A stretch of DNA of 64,000 bases from M3007 sp041392625 (lineage in GTDB: Bacteria; Bacteroidota; Bacteroidia; Chitinophagales; Saprospiraceae). The stretch is from NCBI GenBank assembly GCA_041392625.1, contig JAWKLR010000018.1, forward strand, positions 1 to 64,000, in the 5' to 3' direction. Within the stretch, counting starts at the first letter, position 1; the number at the start of each line of letters is the position of its first letter. The position numbers and the translations under genes were made by a program. The notes beneath the pieces were generated by a model, which worked only from the letters and a program-made list of their open reading frames with translations, was not told the DNA's origin and ran no database searches. Shown in pieces: positions 26,982-35,474 of this stretch.

Positions 26982-27425
26982 GTGATACGGTATGAATTAA
27001 AAAGCCAGGAAGAATTGCCACAACTTTGTGAGCGCCTGGAGGCAGATTTGGAAGGCTGCAAGAAAGTCTTGTTGATTGGTGACCTGGGTGCAGGAAAAAC
27101 CACCTTAGTCAATGCGTTTTGCAAACACCTTGGTGTAGAAACACCCGGAAACAGTCCCACCTTTTCGCTAATCAATCAATATGCCTACACCAGATCGGAT
27201 GGAAATACACAGTTCATTCACCACATTGATCTGTATCGCCTGGATGATTTGGAAGAAGCCCTGGACATCGGCATCGAAGATTTGTTGGATGACGACTCTC
27301 TGTGCTTTATTGAATGGCCTCAACTGATTGAGCCCATTCTGCCTCCCAACTATGCCATTCTCCGCATTGAAGTGGATATGGAATCTGAAACGCGCCACAT
27401 CCAGCTTGAAATTATTAATTCATAG
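26982..27425 (+). CDS. tsaE: tRNA threonylcarbamoyladenosine biosynthesis ATPase TsaE
   Basis: 147-residue P-loop ATPase that works with TsaB and TsaD to install t6A37 on ANN-decoding tRNAs. Walker A is GDLGAGKTTL (about residue 38). NSPTFSLINQY is the usual switch region, and HIDLYRLDD and FIEWPQLI complete the family signature. The start is GTG at 26982. The nearest ATG is out of frame, and an in-frame stop lies shortly upstream. With the promoter at 26945-26976 the message may have almost no leader. It is separated from alanine dehydrogenase by 136 bases. Confidence 0.95.
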   Translation: MIRYELKSQEELPQLCERLEADLEGCKKVLLIGDLGAGKTTLVNAFCKHLGVETPGNSPTFSLINQYAYTRSDGNTQFIHHIDLYRLDDLEEALDIGIEDLLDDDSLCFIEWPQLIEPILPPNYAILRIEVDMESETRHIQLEIINS

Positions 27426-27561
27426 GGATGTATGCCGCGGTTTATGTAAATTTGTAGGACCAGAGCCAAGGAGCTCTTTTGCCTATTTAATTAGAACGCA
27501 TTCGGGGTTTTAGCGTATGACTATAATTGCAATCCCCGGATAAATTCTTAGTGTATTGTAT

Positions 27562-28755
27562 ATGGAGCCCTATTCAATAACGGATACCCAAACAGAAAAA
27601 CTTGCCATTCTTCCCAAACATCAACAGCTGTTTATCGGGATTCCCCGGGAAGGGAGTTTGCAGGATAACCGGGTGGCGCTTATTCCCAACTCCATAGCCA
27701 CACTCACTGCCCACGGGCACCGGATTGTAGTGGAAAGTGGTGCCGGGAAACAAGCCCGGTTTACCGATAATGATTTCAGCGAAGCGGGGGCCAAAGTGGT
27801 TCACAGCGCCGAAGAGGTTTTCAAGGCCGATGTGCTGCTCATGGTTGCCCCGCCTACCCACGAAGAAATTCAGATGATGCGGCCCAACCAGGTTGTCATC
27901 TCCCCCATCCACCTTCCCCTGATGGACGCCGAGTACATTACCTTATTGCAAAAAAAGCGGGTAATTGCGCTGGCAATGGAATACATTCAGGACGATGAAA
28001 ACGGCGATTTTCCCATCGTACGTGTCATGAGCGAACTGGCAGGCACCAGCGCCATCCTGATCGCTGCGGAACTTTTGTCGACCGCGCGGGGCGGCATGGG
28101 CGTTTTGCTGGGTGGTATAGCCGGTGTGCCTCCGGCAAAAGTGATCATTCTGGGAGCAGGAGTCGTAGCAGAATATGCCTCTCGTACAGCCGTTGGTTTA
28201 GGAGCCGAGGTCCGGATTTTTGACAACAATGTGTACAAACTCATGCGCCTTCAAAAACATGTGGGCCGACAGTTGTATACTTCGGTGGTCAACCCCACCT
28301 ATCTCCGTGAGCAATTGCTGACTGCGGATGTAGCCATCGGCGCTGTACACTCACCACATGCCCGAACACCCATGTTGGTTTCGGAAGACATCGTCAAGCA
28401 AATGAAGCCCGGATCGGTGATTGTGGATGTGAGTATTGACCAGGGTGGGTGTTTCGAAAGTTCCACACCAACCACCCATGAAAAGCCCAGTTTTTTAAAG
28501 CACGGTGTCACGCATTATTGCGTGCCCAATATCCCCTCCCGGGTTGCGCGCACGGCTTCAGAAGCCATCAGCAACATTCTCACCTCCCTATTGATTAAGG
28601 CGGAGAATGGTGGCGTTTTACCCCTCATCACTCAACACAAAGGCTTGCGCAATGGGGTGTATACCTACAAGGGCTGCCTTACCAATGAATACCTGGGAGA
28701 GCGCTTCCAGATCAAAAGCACCAGCCTGGATTTGTTGATTACCTCCGATTTTTAA
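27562..28755 (+). CDS. ald: Alanine dehydrogenase
   Basis: NAD-dependent enzyme converting L-alanine to pyruvate and ammonia (or the reverse), about 397 residues. The substrate domain has IGIPREGSLQDNRVALIP and an MVAPPTHEE strand. The catalytic-site strand is PIHLPLMD. The Rossmann nucleotide site is VIILGAGVVAEYASRTAVGLGAEVRIFD. The block VIVDVSIDQGGCFESS and PNIPSRVARTASEAISN are typical of the alanine dehydrogenase / PNT family. The length and single-polypeptide form argue against transhydrogenase. The ATG at 27562 is preferred over a TTG six bases upstream. A terminal block after residue 350 is longer than in Bacillus Ald, as in related Bacteroidota proteins. Confidence 0.9.
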   Translation: MEPYSITDTQTEKLAILPKHQQLFIGIPREGSLQDNRVALIPNSIATLTAHGHRIVVESGAGKQARFTDNDFSEAGAKVVHSAEEVFKADVLLMVAPPTHEEIQMMRPNQVVISPIHLPLMDAEYITLLQKKRVIALAMEYIQDDENGDFPIVRVMSELAGTSAILIAAELLSTARGGMGVLLGGIAGVPPAKVIILGAGVVAEYASRTAVGLGAEVRIFDNNVYKLMRLQKHVGRQLYTSVVNPTYLREQLLTADVAIGAVHSPHARTPMLVSEDIVKQMKPGSVIVDVSIDQGGCFESSTPTTHEKPSFLKHGVTHYCVPNIPSRVARTASEAISNILTSLLIKAENGGVLPLITQHKGLRNGVYTYKGCLTNEYLGERFQIKSTSLDLLITSDF

Positions 28756-28781
28756 GGCGTATTTGACTCTTAGTTATCCTC

Positions 28782-29720
28782 TTATTCGGCCAGCCGGCCA
28801 CAAGCCGTTTGTAGCCGGTTTTTGAGCGGGCTTGAGCGAATCAAACGCAAGTAGGAATCGCGATTGAATTGCGGACTGCTTTCCGGATTTTTGCCTTGTG
28901 CGAGCACATGCGCCAGACTGGCCCAGCCTTTTTCCCGAACAATCATCTGAACAACACAGGTACTTGCATCTTCGTCCTGGCTGGGGTGTCCCGATTGTTC
29001 CACCTGCAAAGCCAGCGATTCATACCGCTCAATGGTGGCATTATCGGGCCTGCCGTAGTTGATGCGGTGCACAACCGGGTCAGAAGGCAGGTAAATCAAC
29101 TGGAAACGATCGCCATTTTGAAGCGGGAACCCCGTTGGCAGCATCCATTCGGCTTCCGTACCTTTAATTTTTCCGGAAAAGGTCTGGTCGTTATCCGTTA
29201 TGTATTGGTAAAAGGCCTGGGCGGTTTCGCCGCTGTCTCTTTTTATAAAAAAAACTGCTTCGGTGCTTAGGCCATTTCGGATCAGGTTTTTCACCTGCTT
29301 GATCTCTGCCTCTGATTCTATGCCCCAGGCGGCCCATTGTTTTTTCTTTTGCTCTCCGCCATACCACAATGCCACATAGAGCACGCCCACTACCAGTGCA
29401 GCAGCAGCCAGCACTGTGAGGATGATTTTTTTCATGTAGCCCCGATCCCGAACCTTGCGGGCCCGGTTAAGTGGGGTATCGGCAGAACGGTTGATTTTAA
29501 ACTCATAGCTAAAGCCGTTTTCTTCTTTGTGAAGAAAAATCTCAATGAGTTCATCCTGGATAAAAAACGTGTAGTGCTTGCTCTTGCGCACCGAAAAATC
29601 AATCTGCACGATCTTCCGGTTGATGTGGATAATGACGTGCCCGGTGCGGTCTCCATGATAGAGACCGACGGGATTGGTTTGTCCGCTATTATCCGTAAAA
29701 ATCCAAGAGACCTGGGCCAT
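28782..29720 (-). CDS. Unknown membrane-anchored protein
   Basis: The 312-residue product is not recognised. The first 90 residues form a short beta-rich domain (VGLYHGDRTGHVIIHINRK, YTFFIQDELIEIFLH). One membrane helix follows at about 96-116 (KKIILTVLAAAALVVGVLYV). A C-terminal region of about 195 residues, with no signal peptide, should lie on the other side of the membrane. It contains ATCVVQMIVREKG and an LPSDPVVHRINYGRPDN segment. The gene lies between ald (convergent) and ugd (same strand, 66 bases upstream), so it may be co-transcribed with ugd. Confidence 0.6.
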   Translation of the reverse strand: MAQVSWIFTDNSGQTNPVGLYHGDRTGHVIIHINRKIVQIDFSVRKSKHYTFFIQDELIEIFLHKEENGFSYEFKINRSADTPLNRARKVRDRGYMKKIILTVLAAAALVVGVLYVALWYGGEQKKKQWAAWGIESEAEIKQVKNLIRNGLSTEAVFFIKRDSGETAQAFYQYITDNDQTFSGKIKGTEAEWMLPTGFPLQNGDRFQLIYLPSDPVVHRINYGRPDNATIERYESLALQVEQSGHPSQDEDASTCVVQMIVREKGWASLAHVLAQGKNPESSPQFNRDSYLRLIRSSPLKNRLQTACGRLAE

Positions 29721-29786
29721 AAACGATTCTGTTTGAAAAGAAGGGCAAAAACTCGGAGTTTGGAAAAGCAGACGATTCGTTCGCTC

Positions 29787-31100
29787 TTATCCTACTTCCG
29801 GGCGGCCAATACTCAGGTATTGGAACCCTTTCTCTTTCATCTGATCCAGATCATATACGTTGCGGCCGTCAATAATCAGTGGTTGCTTGAGCGTCTGCTT
29901 GATGCGTTCAAAATCCGGGTTGCGGAACTCCGACCACTCGGTCATAATTGCAAGGCAATCGGCTCCTTCCAGAACCTCGTACATGTTGTTGCAGAAGGTA
30001 ATCCGGTCGCCCAAAAGCGCTTTCACATTGTTCATTGCTTCCGGATCGAATGCCAGGATGTTTGCACCTTCTGCGAGCAGTTCTTCGATAATGACCAAAG
30101 CCGGTGCTTCGCGGATATCATCTGTGTTAGGTTTGAACGCAAGTCCCCACACACCAATTGTTTTGCCCTTCAGATCTTTGCCAAAAAGCTGGATAATTTT
30201 TTGGGTTAGGACAGATTTTTGCAAATCGTTCACCTCCATAACCGATTTCAAAATTTTGAAATCGTAGGCATGCTCGCCGGCTGTACGGGCCAAAGCCTGT
30301 ACGTCTTTAGGGAAGCAGGAACCGCCATATCCAATACCGGGGAAAAGGAAGCGTTTGCCAATGCGGGTATCGCTACCGATGCCCATACGCACCATATCCA
30401 CGTTTGCTCCGGTTTTCTCGCACAGGTTGGCAATTTCGTTCATGAAGGTAATCCGTGTAGCAAGGTAGGCGTTGGCAGCGTATTTGGTCATCTCAGCAGA
30501 ACGCTCATCCATGAAGTAAATGGGATTACCTTGGCGTACGAATGGCTCATACAACTGCTTCATTACCTTGCGCGCCTTTTCGCTCTCAGTTCCGATCACT
30601 ACGCGGTCGGGCTTGAGGAAGTCTTCCACAGCCACACCTTCCCGCAAAAATTCGGGGTTAGAAACCACGTCAAACAATTCGCGAGGCAATTTCTTGAGCA
30701 GGGTGTTGGTCACTTTTTCAGAAGTACCAACGGGCACGGTGCTTTTATCTACAATCACCTTGTAGTCGGTGATGATTTCCGACAAATCGGCGGCAACGCC
30801 CATGATGTAGGAAAGGTCGGCACTTCCATCCTCACCGGGAGGGGTAGGGAGGGCCAAAAATATAATCTGACTGTTTGCTACGGCTTCTTTCAGATCGGTT
30901 GTAAAATGCAGGCGGCCTTCTTTGGTATTGCGCTCAAACAGCACATCCAACCCGGGCTCAAAAATGGGAATTTCTCCCTGGCGAAGGCGTTCTACCTTAT
31001 CGCTGTTGTTGTCTACACAATACACGTGATTTCCTGTTTCAGCAAAACAAGTACCGGTAACCAGACCGACATAACCAGTTCCTACAACCGCAACATTCAT
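29787..31100 (-). CDS. ugd: UDP-glucose 6-dehydrogenase
   Basis: Oxidises UDP-glucose to UDP-glucuronate for capsule or exopolysaccharide synthesis. The 437-residue protein starts at ATG 31100 because MNVAVVGTGYVGLVTGTCFAE is the N-terminal NAD-binding turn; an upstream in-frame extension is not conserved-looking. The central domain includes FLREGVAVEDFLKPDRVVIG. The catalytic cysteine is in GYGGSCFPKD. The C-terminal UDP-binding domain contains VWGLAFKPNTDDIREAP. A TACCTTTG box (31174-31167) lies upstream on this strand. No other capsule genes are adjacent in the window. Confidence 0.96.
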   Translation of the reverse strand: MNVAVVGTGYVGLVTGTCFAETGNHVYCVDNNSDKVERLRQGEIPIFEPGLDVLFERNTKEGRLHFTTDLKEAVANSQIIFLALPTPPGEDGSADLSYIMGVAADLSEIITDYKVIVDKSTVPVGTSEKVTNTLLKKLPRELFDVVSNPEFLREGVAVEDFLKPDRVVIGTESEKARKVMKQLYEPFVRQGNPIYFMDERSAEMTKYAANAYLATRITFMNEIANLCEKTGANVDMVRMGIGSDTRIGKRFLFPGIGYGGSCFPKDVQALARTAGEHAYDFKILKSVMEVNDLQKSVLTQKIIQLFGKDLKGKTIGVWGLAFKPNTDDIREAPALVIIEELLAEGANILAFDPEAMNNVKALLGDRITFCNNMYEVLEGADCLAIMTEWSEFRNPDFERIKQTLKQPLIIDGRNVYDLDQMKEKGFQYLSIGRPEVG

Positions 31101-31338
31101 ATTGATATTTTTTAATGTTTTATAACTTGTGGGCGAATTCACCAATGGGAATTTCTGTAAGCTGCGCAAAGGTACATCGGGAAAACGCAGCAAACACCTA
31201 TTTTGGGCAAATTAAAATTCAAAACCTGTCATTTATTATCATAAAAGCAGAACAAAATAGGGCCAACAAGTAAAAAGCACCCACATTGCCGTGAAAAGTA
31301 TACTTCGGAGCATGGGCCCGCCGTTATCAACCAAGAGC

Positions 31339-32463
31339 ATGTTTAAACATCCATTTTTCATTCTGCTTTTTTTACTGGCGCTTCCCGTTACAGCGCCAGG
31401 GCAAAAGTTGCGGCCTCCGCTCAACGGGGAAAATATTGTTCCTAATCCGGGCTTTGAGCGCTTTGTGGGCAAGCCCAAGCGCTGGTTTTACAGTGGCTCT
31501 GATTTTAAACTGGGCCCCAAATACTGGTTTAGCGCCAGCACTGCCAGTCCCGATGCCTATGCCCCGCACATTCGGGTGCCGGGTGAGTGGGCGGTGAATA
31601 GTTTTGGCGACTACAAACCGCATTCCGGAAAGTCGATGGCGGGCATTACGGTGTATGGCTGCACCAATGGTAAACCGCATTGCCGCGAATACATTGAAGT
31701 TCAGTTGTCGGAGCCGCTGGTGAAGCAACAGCATTATTATGTGGAGTTTTGGGTGGCCCCCTTGAAGAAAGGCATGCACATTGATAAAATCGGGGCCTAC
31801 TTTTCCATCAACCCCATTGCCCGGCTAACCGATGAAATCCTGGTGCGGACGGCCCAGGTGGAAAGCACAGAACTGCTGAGTCCGGACAAGCCGGGCGACT
31901 GGATGAAAGTGTCCGGCTTTTTTGAAGCGACTTATGAAGCCGAGCACATCATCATCGGCAACTTCAATGACGACGACAACACAACGGCCCTGGGTGCCGA
32001 TGCCGAAACCTTTACCTACGCCTATTATTATATAGATGATGTGATTGTAAAAAAGGTCCCGCCATTTTTGAAGGTACCCGTGAAGCCCGACGATATCCGA
32101 CTGGCCAAACTGGAGAAGGGCAAAACCTTTGTGCTTCAGAACATCTATTTTGAATTTGATCGCTACGAGCTAATGCCCCGCTCTTATGTTGAATTGCACA
32201 AGTTGGTGCAGATCATGAAAGAGCACCCCAAACTGGTAATCGAACTTACCGGCCATACCGACTCCATCGGAACCGATGAGTACAACGACAAACTCTCCGT
32301 CCAGCGGGCCACTGCTGTTGTAAACTACCTGACCGCCAATGGCATTTCCAGTCGCCGCCTTGTTTCCTCTGGCGCCGGTGAGCGCAAGCCCATTGCCGAC
32401 AACGAAACCGAAGAAGGGCGCGCGAAGAACCGGCGCGTGGAGTTTACGGTGCTGAGAAATTAG
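31339..32463 (+). CDS. Secreted protein with jelly-roll-like domain and C-terminal OmpA domain
   Basis: About 374 residues from the ATG at 31339, which starts a signal peptide (MFKHPFFILLFLLALPVTAPGQ). Residues 30-240 form a beta-rich domain with NIVPNPGFER and YYVEFWVAPLKKG, like carbohydrate-binding jelly-roll modules found with OmpA domains in Bacteroidota. The C-terminal part is an OmpA peptidoglycan-binding domain: NIYFEFDRYELMPRSY, ELTGHTDSIGTDEYND, LSVQRATAVVNYL and NRRVEFTV. It probably sits in the outer membrane or periplasm tied to the wall. It is divergent from ugd across about 240 bases. Confidence 0.8.
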   Translation: MFKHPFFILLFLLALPVTAPGQKLRPPLNGENIVPNPGFERFVGKPKRWFYSGSDFKLGPKYWFSASTASPDAYAPHIRVPGEWAVNSFGDYKPHSGKSMAGITVYGCTNGKPHCREYIEVQLSEPLVKQQHYYVEFWVAPLKKGMHIDKIGAYFSINPIARLTDEILVRTAQVESTELLSPDKPGDWMKVSGFFEATYEAEHIIIGNFNDDDNTTALGADAETFTYAYYYIDDVIVKKVPPFLKVPVKPDDIRLAKLEKGKTFVLQNIYFEFDRYELMPRSYVELHKLVQIMKEHPKLVIELTGHTDSIGTDEYNDKLSVQRATAVVNYLTANGISSRRLVSSGAGERKPIADNETEEGRAKNRRVEFTVLRN

Positions 32464-32576
32464 GGGAAAGTCTCTTCCAGAAAGGCTTTCAAACACGGTT
32501 TTTTCATTCACTTTTTTCGCTTTTCCCTTCCAGATTTCCATTCAAAAACCCATTCAACGTATTTTTACGTTAATAA

Positions 32577-32620
32577 ACTAAAAAAATAGTTGCAAAACTA
32601 AAAAATGCGATTTACCTTTG
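32577..32620 (+). promoter_or_regulatory. blaI promoter overlapped by ACTA-N6-TAGT operator
   Basis: Promoter: TTG (32590-32592), 20 bases, TACCTTTG (32613-32620). Operator: ACTA-AAAAAA-TAGT (32577-32590), a perfect dyad with the half-site spacing of known BlaI/MecI operators. Its right half ends at the first base of the -33 TTG. A second dyad TGCGA ... TCGCA surrounds the -7 box (32606-32625). Binding of BlaI here would block its own operon. Confidence 0.7.
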
Positions 32621-32650
32621 TCGCAACACAGCAACTAAAGGTGTTTCGCT

Positions 32651-33010
32651 ATGCAAAAACTTACGAAAGGAGAAGAAGATGTCATGCAGTTCATTTGGAC
32701 ACTGGAGCGGTGCACGGTGAGTGACATCCTGGAACAAATGGGAGAACCCCGTCCACCCCACAGCACAGTTTCAAGTGTGGTGCGGATTCTGGAAAGGAAG
32801 GGATATGTTGACCACAAAGCCTACGGCAAAACCTACGAGTATTTCCCCCTGATTGATAAAGAGGAATACGGCAAGCGCTCGCTCAAGGATGTGCTGACCA
32901 ACTACTTCGATGGTTCGGTTTCCCGCCTCGTTTCCCACCTGGTTGAAAACCCAAAGATCAAGGAAGAGGACCTGAACGAAATTTTGAAAAAACTGGATAA
33001 ACAAGGCTAA
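32651..33010 (+). CDS. BlaI/MecI/CopY family transcriptional repressor
   Basis: 119 residues. The winged-helix DNA-binding half has KLTKGEEDVMQFIWTLERCTVSDILEQM and STVSSVVRILERKGYVD. The C-terminal helices (YFDGSVSRLVSHLVEN, EEDLNEILKKLDKQ) form the dimerisation part. Family members repress until cleaved by a BlaR1-type membrane protease, encoded here 3 bases downstream. The gene is preceded by the perfect operator and promoter described at 32577-32620. No beta-lactamase gene is next to it, so the regulated function is likely not classic resistance. The start region CAACTAAA-N8-GCTATG recurs before the TonB-like gene at 34331. Confidence 0.92.
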   Translation: MQKLTKGEEDVMQFIWTLERCTVSDILEQMGEPRPPHSTVSSVVRILERKGYVDHKAYGKTYEYFPLIDKEEYGKRSLKDVLTNYFDGSVSRLVSHLVENPKIKEEDLNEILKKLDKQG

Positions 33011-33013
33011 ACT

Positions 33014-34192
33014 ATGTGGAAAATTCTCATTCAAATCAGCATATTTTGGAGTCTGAGTGCGCTTGTTTATCACGCCCTCCTGCGCAAGGAAACATTTTTT
33101 GCATCCAGCAGAATGTACCTGATCCTGACGGCCACGGCCGGACTTGTGCTGCCTTTTATCCTGCCAATGATTCCCACATCGGCCCTGCCGGCTATCCCAT
33201 TTGAACTGAATGTACCCGAACTGCTCGTACATGCAGAAGCAGGTAAAACGAGTCAGGGACCCGGGCTTGCGGTGTACTTGTTTGCCGGCGTTTATTTTGC
33301 GGGACTGGCAATTGCCTTGTTCCGAATTGGCTTGGGCTTGTTCCGACTGGCCCGCCTCATTCGCAGCAGCCAGACGGAACTGCTACCCGATGGGTGCCGC
33401 TTGATCCGAACGGATTCTACCCAGTTGCCATACTCCTTTTTCCACTGGATTATTATCCCATCGGATTACAGCGAGGCCGATTCTTCGGGTGCAGCCATTT
33501 TATCGCACGAGCGGGCCCATGCACATGGATGGCACAGCGTGGATGTGCTTGCATTTGAATTGCTTTCGGCAGTTTTTTGGTTTCACCCCTTGGCGCATTG
33601 GTATCGGAAAAGCCTGCGCAATGTGCATGAGTACCTAGCCGACAATGAAGCAGCGCGGGTCATCAGCAAAAAAGAATATGGTCTGCTTTTGATCCAACAG
33701 ATACAGCCCAATTTTCAAATGGCCCTGGTGCATCATTTTTTCCAGTCGCCCATGAAAAATCGGTTACTTATGCTCACCCGGCAGCATGGAAAGCGCAGCC
33801 GAATCCTGAAATACACCTTGATCCTGCCCCTATTTATGTGCATCGCCTGGGCCTTCCTTCCCGGCCCCACAACACACAAGGCAAAGCAAGAGGGCAGCAT
33901 GCCCGAGTACCCGGGCGGCATTGTGGCCCTTATGGAGTACCTGAGTAAAAATACCGAATACCCGGAAGCCGCAAAAGCGGCAAATGTGACGGGGGTAGCC
34001 CACCTGGAAATTACCGTTGATAAAACCGGACTGGTAAGCGAAGCCAGGGTATTGAACCAGGATATTGATCCTTCTCTGGCAGAGGAAGCCATTCGCGTGG
34101 TGGAATCCATGCCGCGCTGGAAACCGGCTGAGGTGGATGGGAAGCCTGTGGTTGGAAAACTCACACTCCCAATACGCTTTCAGCTGGAGTAG
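33014..34192 (+). CDS. BlaR1-like M56 membrane metalloprotease fused to a TonB C-terminal domain
   Basis: 392 residues. Membrane helices at the N-terminus and near residue 90 flank a cytoplasmic M56 peptidase domain. The zinc site is HERAH (about residue 165) with a downstream NVHEYLADNEA block carrying the third ligand. A further helix (LILPLFMCIAWAFLPG) leads to a periplasmic TonB C-terminal domain (YPGGIVALMEYL, VTGVAHLEITVDKTGLV, AIRVVESMPRWKPA). In classic BlaR1 this place is a penicillin-binding sensor. Here the sensor is a TonB-type domain, which is known in Bacteroidota M56 proteins. The role is inferred: signal-dependent cleavage of BlaI. Operon with blaI. Confidence 0.88.
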   Translation: MWKILIQISIFWSLSALVYHALLRKETFFASSRMYLILTATAGLVLPFILPMIPTSALPAIPFELNVPELLVHAEAGKTSQGPGLAVYLFAGVYFAGLAIALFRIGLGLFRLARLIRSSQTELLPDGCRLIRTDSTQLPYSFFHWIIIPSDYSEADSSGAAILSHERAHAHGWHSVDVLAFELLSAVFWFHPLAHWYRKSLRNVHEYLADNEAARVISKKEYGLLLIQQIQPNFQMALVHHFFQSPMKNRLLMLTRQHGKRSRILKYTLILPLFMCIAWAFLPGPTTHKAKQEGSMPEYPGGIVALMEYLSKNTEYPEAAKAANVTGVAHLEITVDKTGLVSEARVLNQDIDPSLAEEAIRVVESMPRWKPAEVDGKPVVGKLTLPIRFQLE

Positions 34193-34330
34193 GAGCGCAG
34201 TTCAGCTCAAGTCCACTTTTTTCTAACATCAAAATTAATTGCATAGAACGAATCCGGTATCTGTGATGCCCAGGGGTTTCTATGCCCGCTAAGAACAACC
34301 TATTTTTTTTACAACTAAATTTTATTTGCT

Positions 34331-34738
34331 ATGAAAACCTTCAACACCATTGCAGTTCTCCTCATCTGTTTACTTTCTTCCGGCAGCATGATGGCACAAT
34401 CCAAAAACGATGTGGCTACCAAACATGAAGTGGACAAAATGCCGGAATACCCAGGCGGAATGACCGAATTGGTTGGCTATTTGGGCAATACCATCAAGTA
34501 CCCGGAGGGCGCCAAAAAAGCCGGAGCAGAAGCGACGATTTTTATCAAGTTTGTTGTGGATAAAAAAGGAAAAGTGACCAAGGTTTCCAGCATGTCCAAA
34601 GAAGAAGACACCCGCGAGGATATGATCATGGAGGCTATCCGGGTAATCAAATCCATGCCGAATTGGATGCCTGCTGAAAAAGACGGGAAAAAAGTGGCCT
34701 GCGAAATGGTATTGCCTATTAAGTTTAAACTGAACTAA
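34331..34738 (+). CDS. Secreted stand-alone TonB C-terminal domain protein
   Basis: 135 residues: a signal peptide (MKTFNTIAVLLICLLSSGSMMAQ) followed by one TonB C-terminal domain (MPEYPGGMTELVGYLGN, ATIFIKFVVDKKGKVTKV, IRVIKSMPNWMPAEKDGKK). It clearly resembles the last third of the BlaR1-like protein just upstream and probably arose from it by duplication. It lacks the membrane anchor and proline-rich spacer of a true TonB energy transducer, so it should be free in the periplasm. It may act as a decoy or partner of the sensor domain. The leader shares CAACTAAA-N8-GCTATG with blaI. A strong terminator follows. Confidence 0.8.
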   Translation: MKTFNTIAVLLICLLSSGSMMAQSKNDVATKHEVDKMPEYPGGMTELVGYLGNTIKYPEGAKKAGAEATIFIKFVVDKKGKVTKVSSMSKEEDTREDMIMEAIRVIKSMPNWMPAEKDGKKVACEMVLPIKFKLN

Positions 34739-34795
34739 GCGGTTATCTAAACCTGCTCCCGGGAACCTGAACCTACCTAGAATTACCTGCATGTG

Positions 34796-34827
34796 AAGAG
34801 TTGTGCGCAATGCACAGCTCTTTTTTT
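34796..34827 (+). terminator. Intrinsic terminator after the TonB-domain gene
   Basis: AAGAGTTGTGC-GCAAT-GCACAGCTCTT with one wobble pair, followed by a T-tract. Ends the blaI-blaR1-tonB group. Confidence 0.9.
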
Positions 34828-35474
34828 GTTGTAGGGGAAAACTTGTTGTTTGCCTGATCTACACAAAACCTGTAAGTTCTTCATGGTATTTATTGTTCAT
34901 ATAATGAAAAAGCCGTTATTTTGCACTCTTCTAAGCATACCAGGTATGTAATCATCACCTTCAGGCAGCGAAACAAATGTTAGCGGCACCTTATACTTAG
35001 CCTTTTGAGGGCGTTTGGTGTCCAGGCGAAAAGGTTTTAATCTGTGACGGCCCGGGTTGCCGTACGTCTTAAGAAAAGTTTTAATCTAAAAGCGTGGAAT
35101 GCGATCCCGGCTTGGATGTTGGCAACAGCAGCAAGACGGAACAACATTCTAATTCACCCGATTCCTTCTGACTTACCAAAGATAGATGTCTGAAAACCGA
35201 TTGCGCGGTAAATCCATCCGCACCTCAACTTGGCCTGTTTTTTGCTCCTTTCCAAGGAGTTTAGTTTTTGGGCAATGGTCATCTCTGACCGAAAACAACC
35301 AATTTCATTTTGAATCTTGTGAAAATGCCAAGCCATACCTATACGTATGTCAGCATATCTGATCGCATTCAGAACACAAGCAGTTTGAAAGCCGGGCGCA
35401 TCTTGCCTTGGTTTTGCTAAAAAAACAGACATTATTCACTTCACCATCGAGTCTAATCCTTAAAGATTATTTCC
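34828..35474. other. Unexplained 647-base intergenic region
   Basis: No gene is supported here. A direct repeat AAAAG(G)TTTTAATCT occurs at about 35029 and 35074. A 92-codon minus-strand frame (35432-35154) has no recognisable domain, and other frames are interrupted. It could hold a decayed gene, a structured RNA, or the promoter for the cohesin operon that starts at 35475. Confidence 0.5.

Noticed and set aside
33014..34192. Beta-lactam resistance locus
   Set aside because: The sensor is a TonB-type domain and no beta-lactamase or PBP2a-like gene is adjacent.
35154..35432. 92-codon minus-strand frame in the 34.8-35.5 kb gap
   Set aside because: No domain, signal peptide or promoter box was recognised, and neighbouring frames look equally random.
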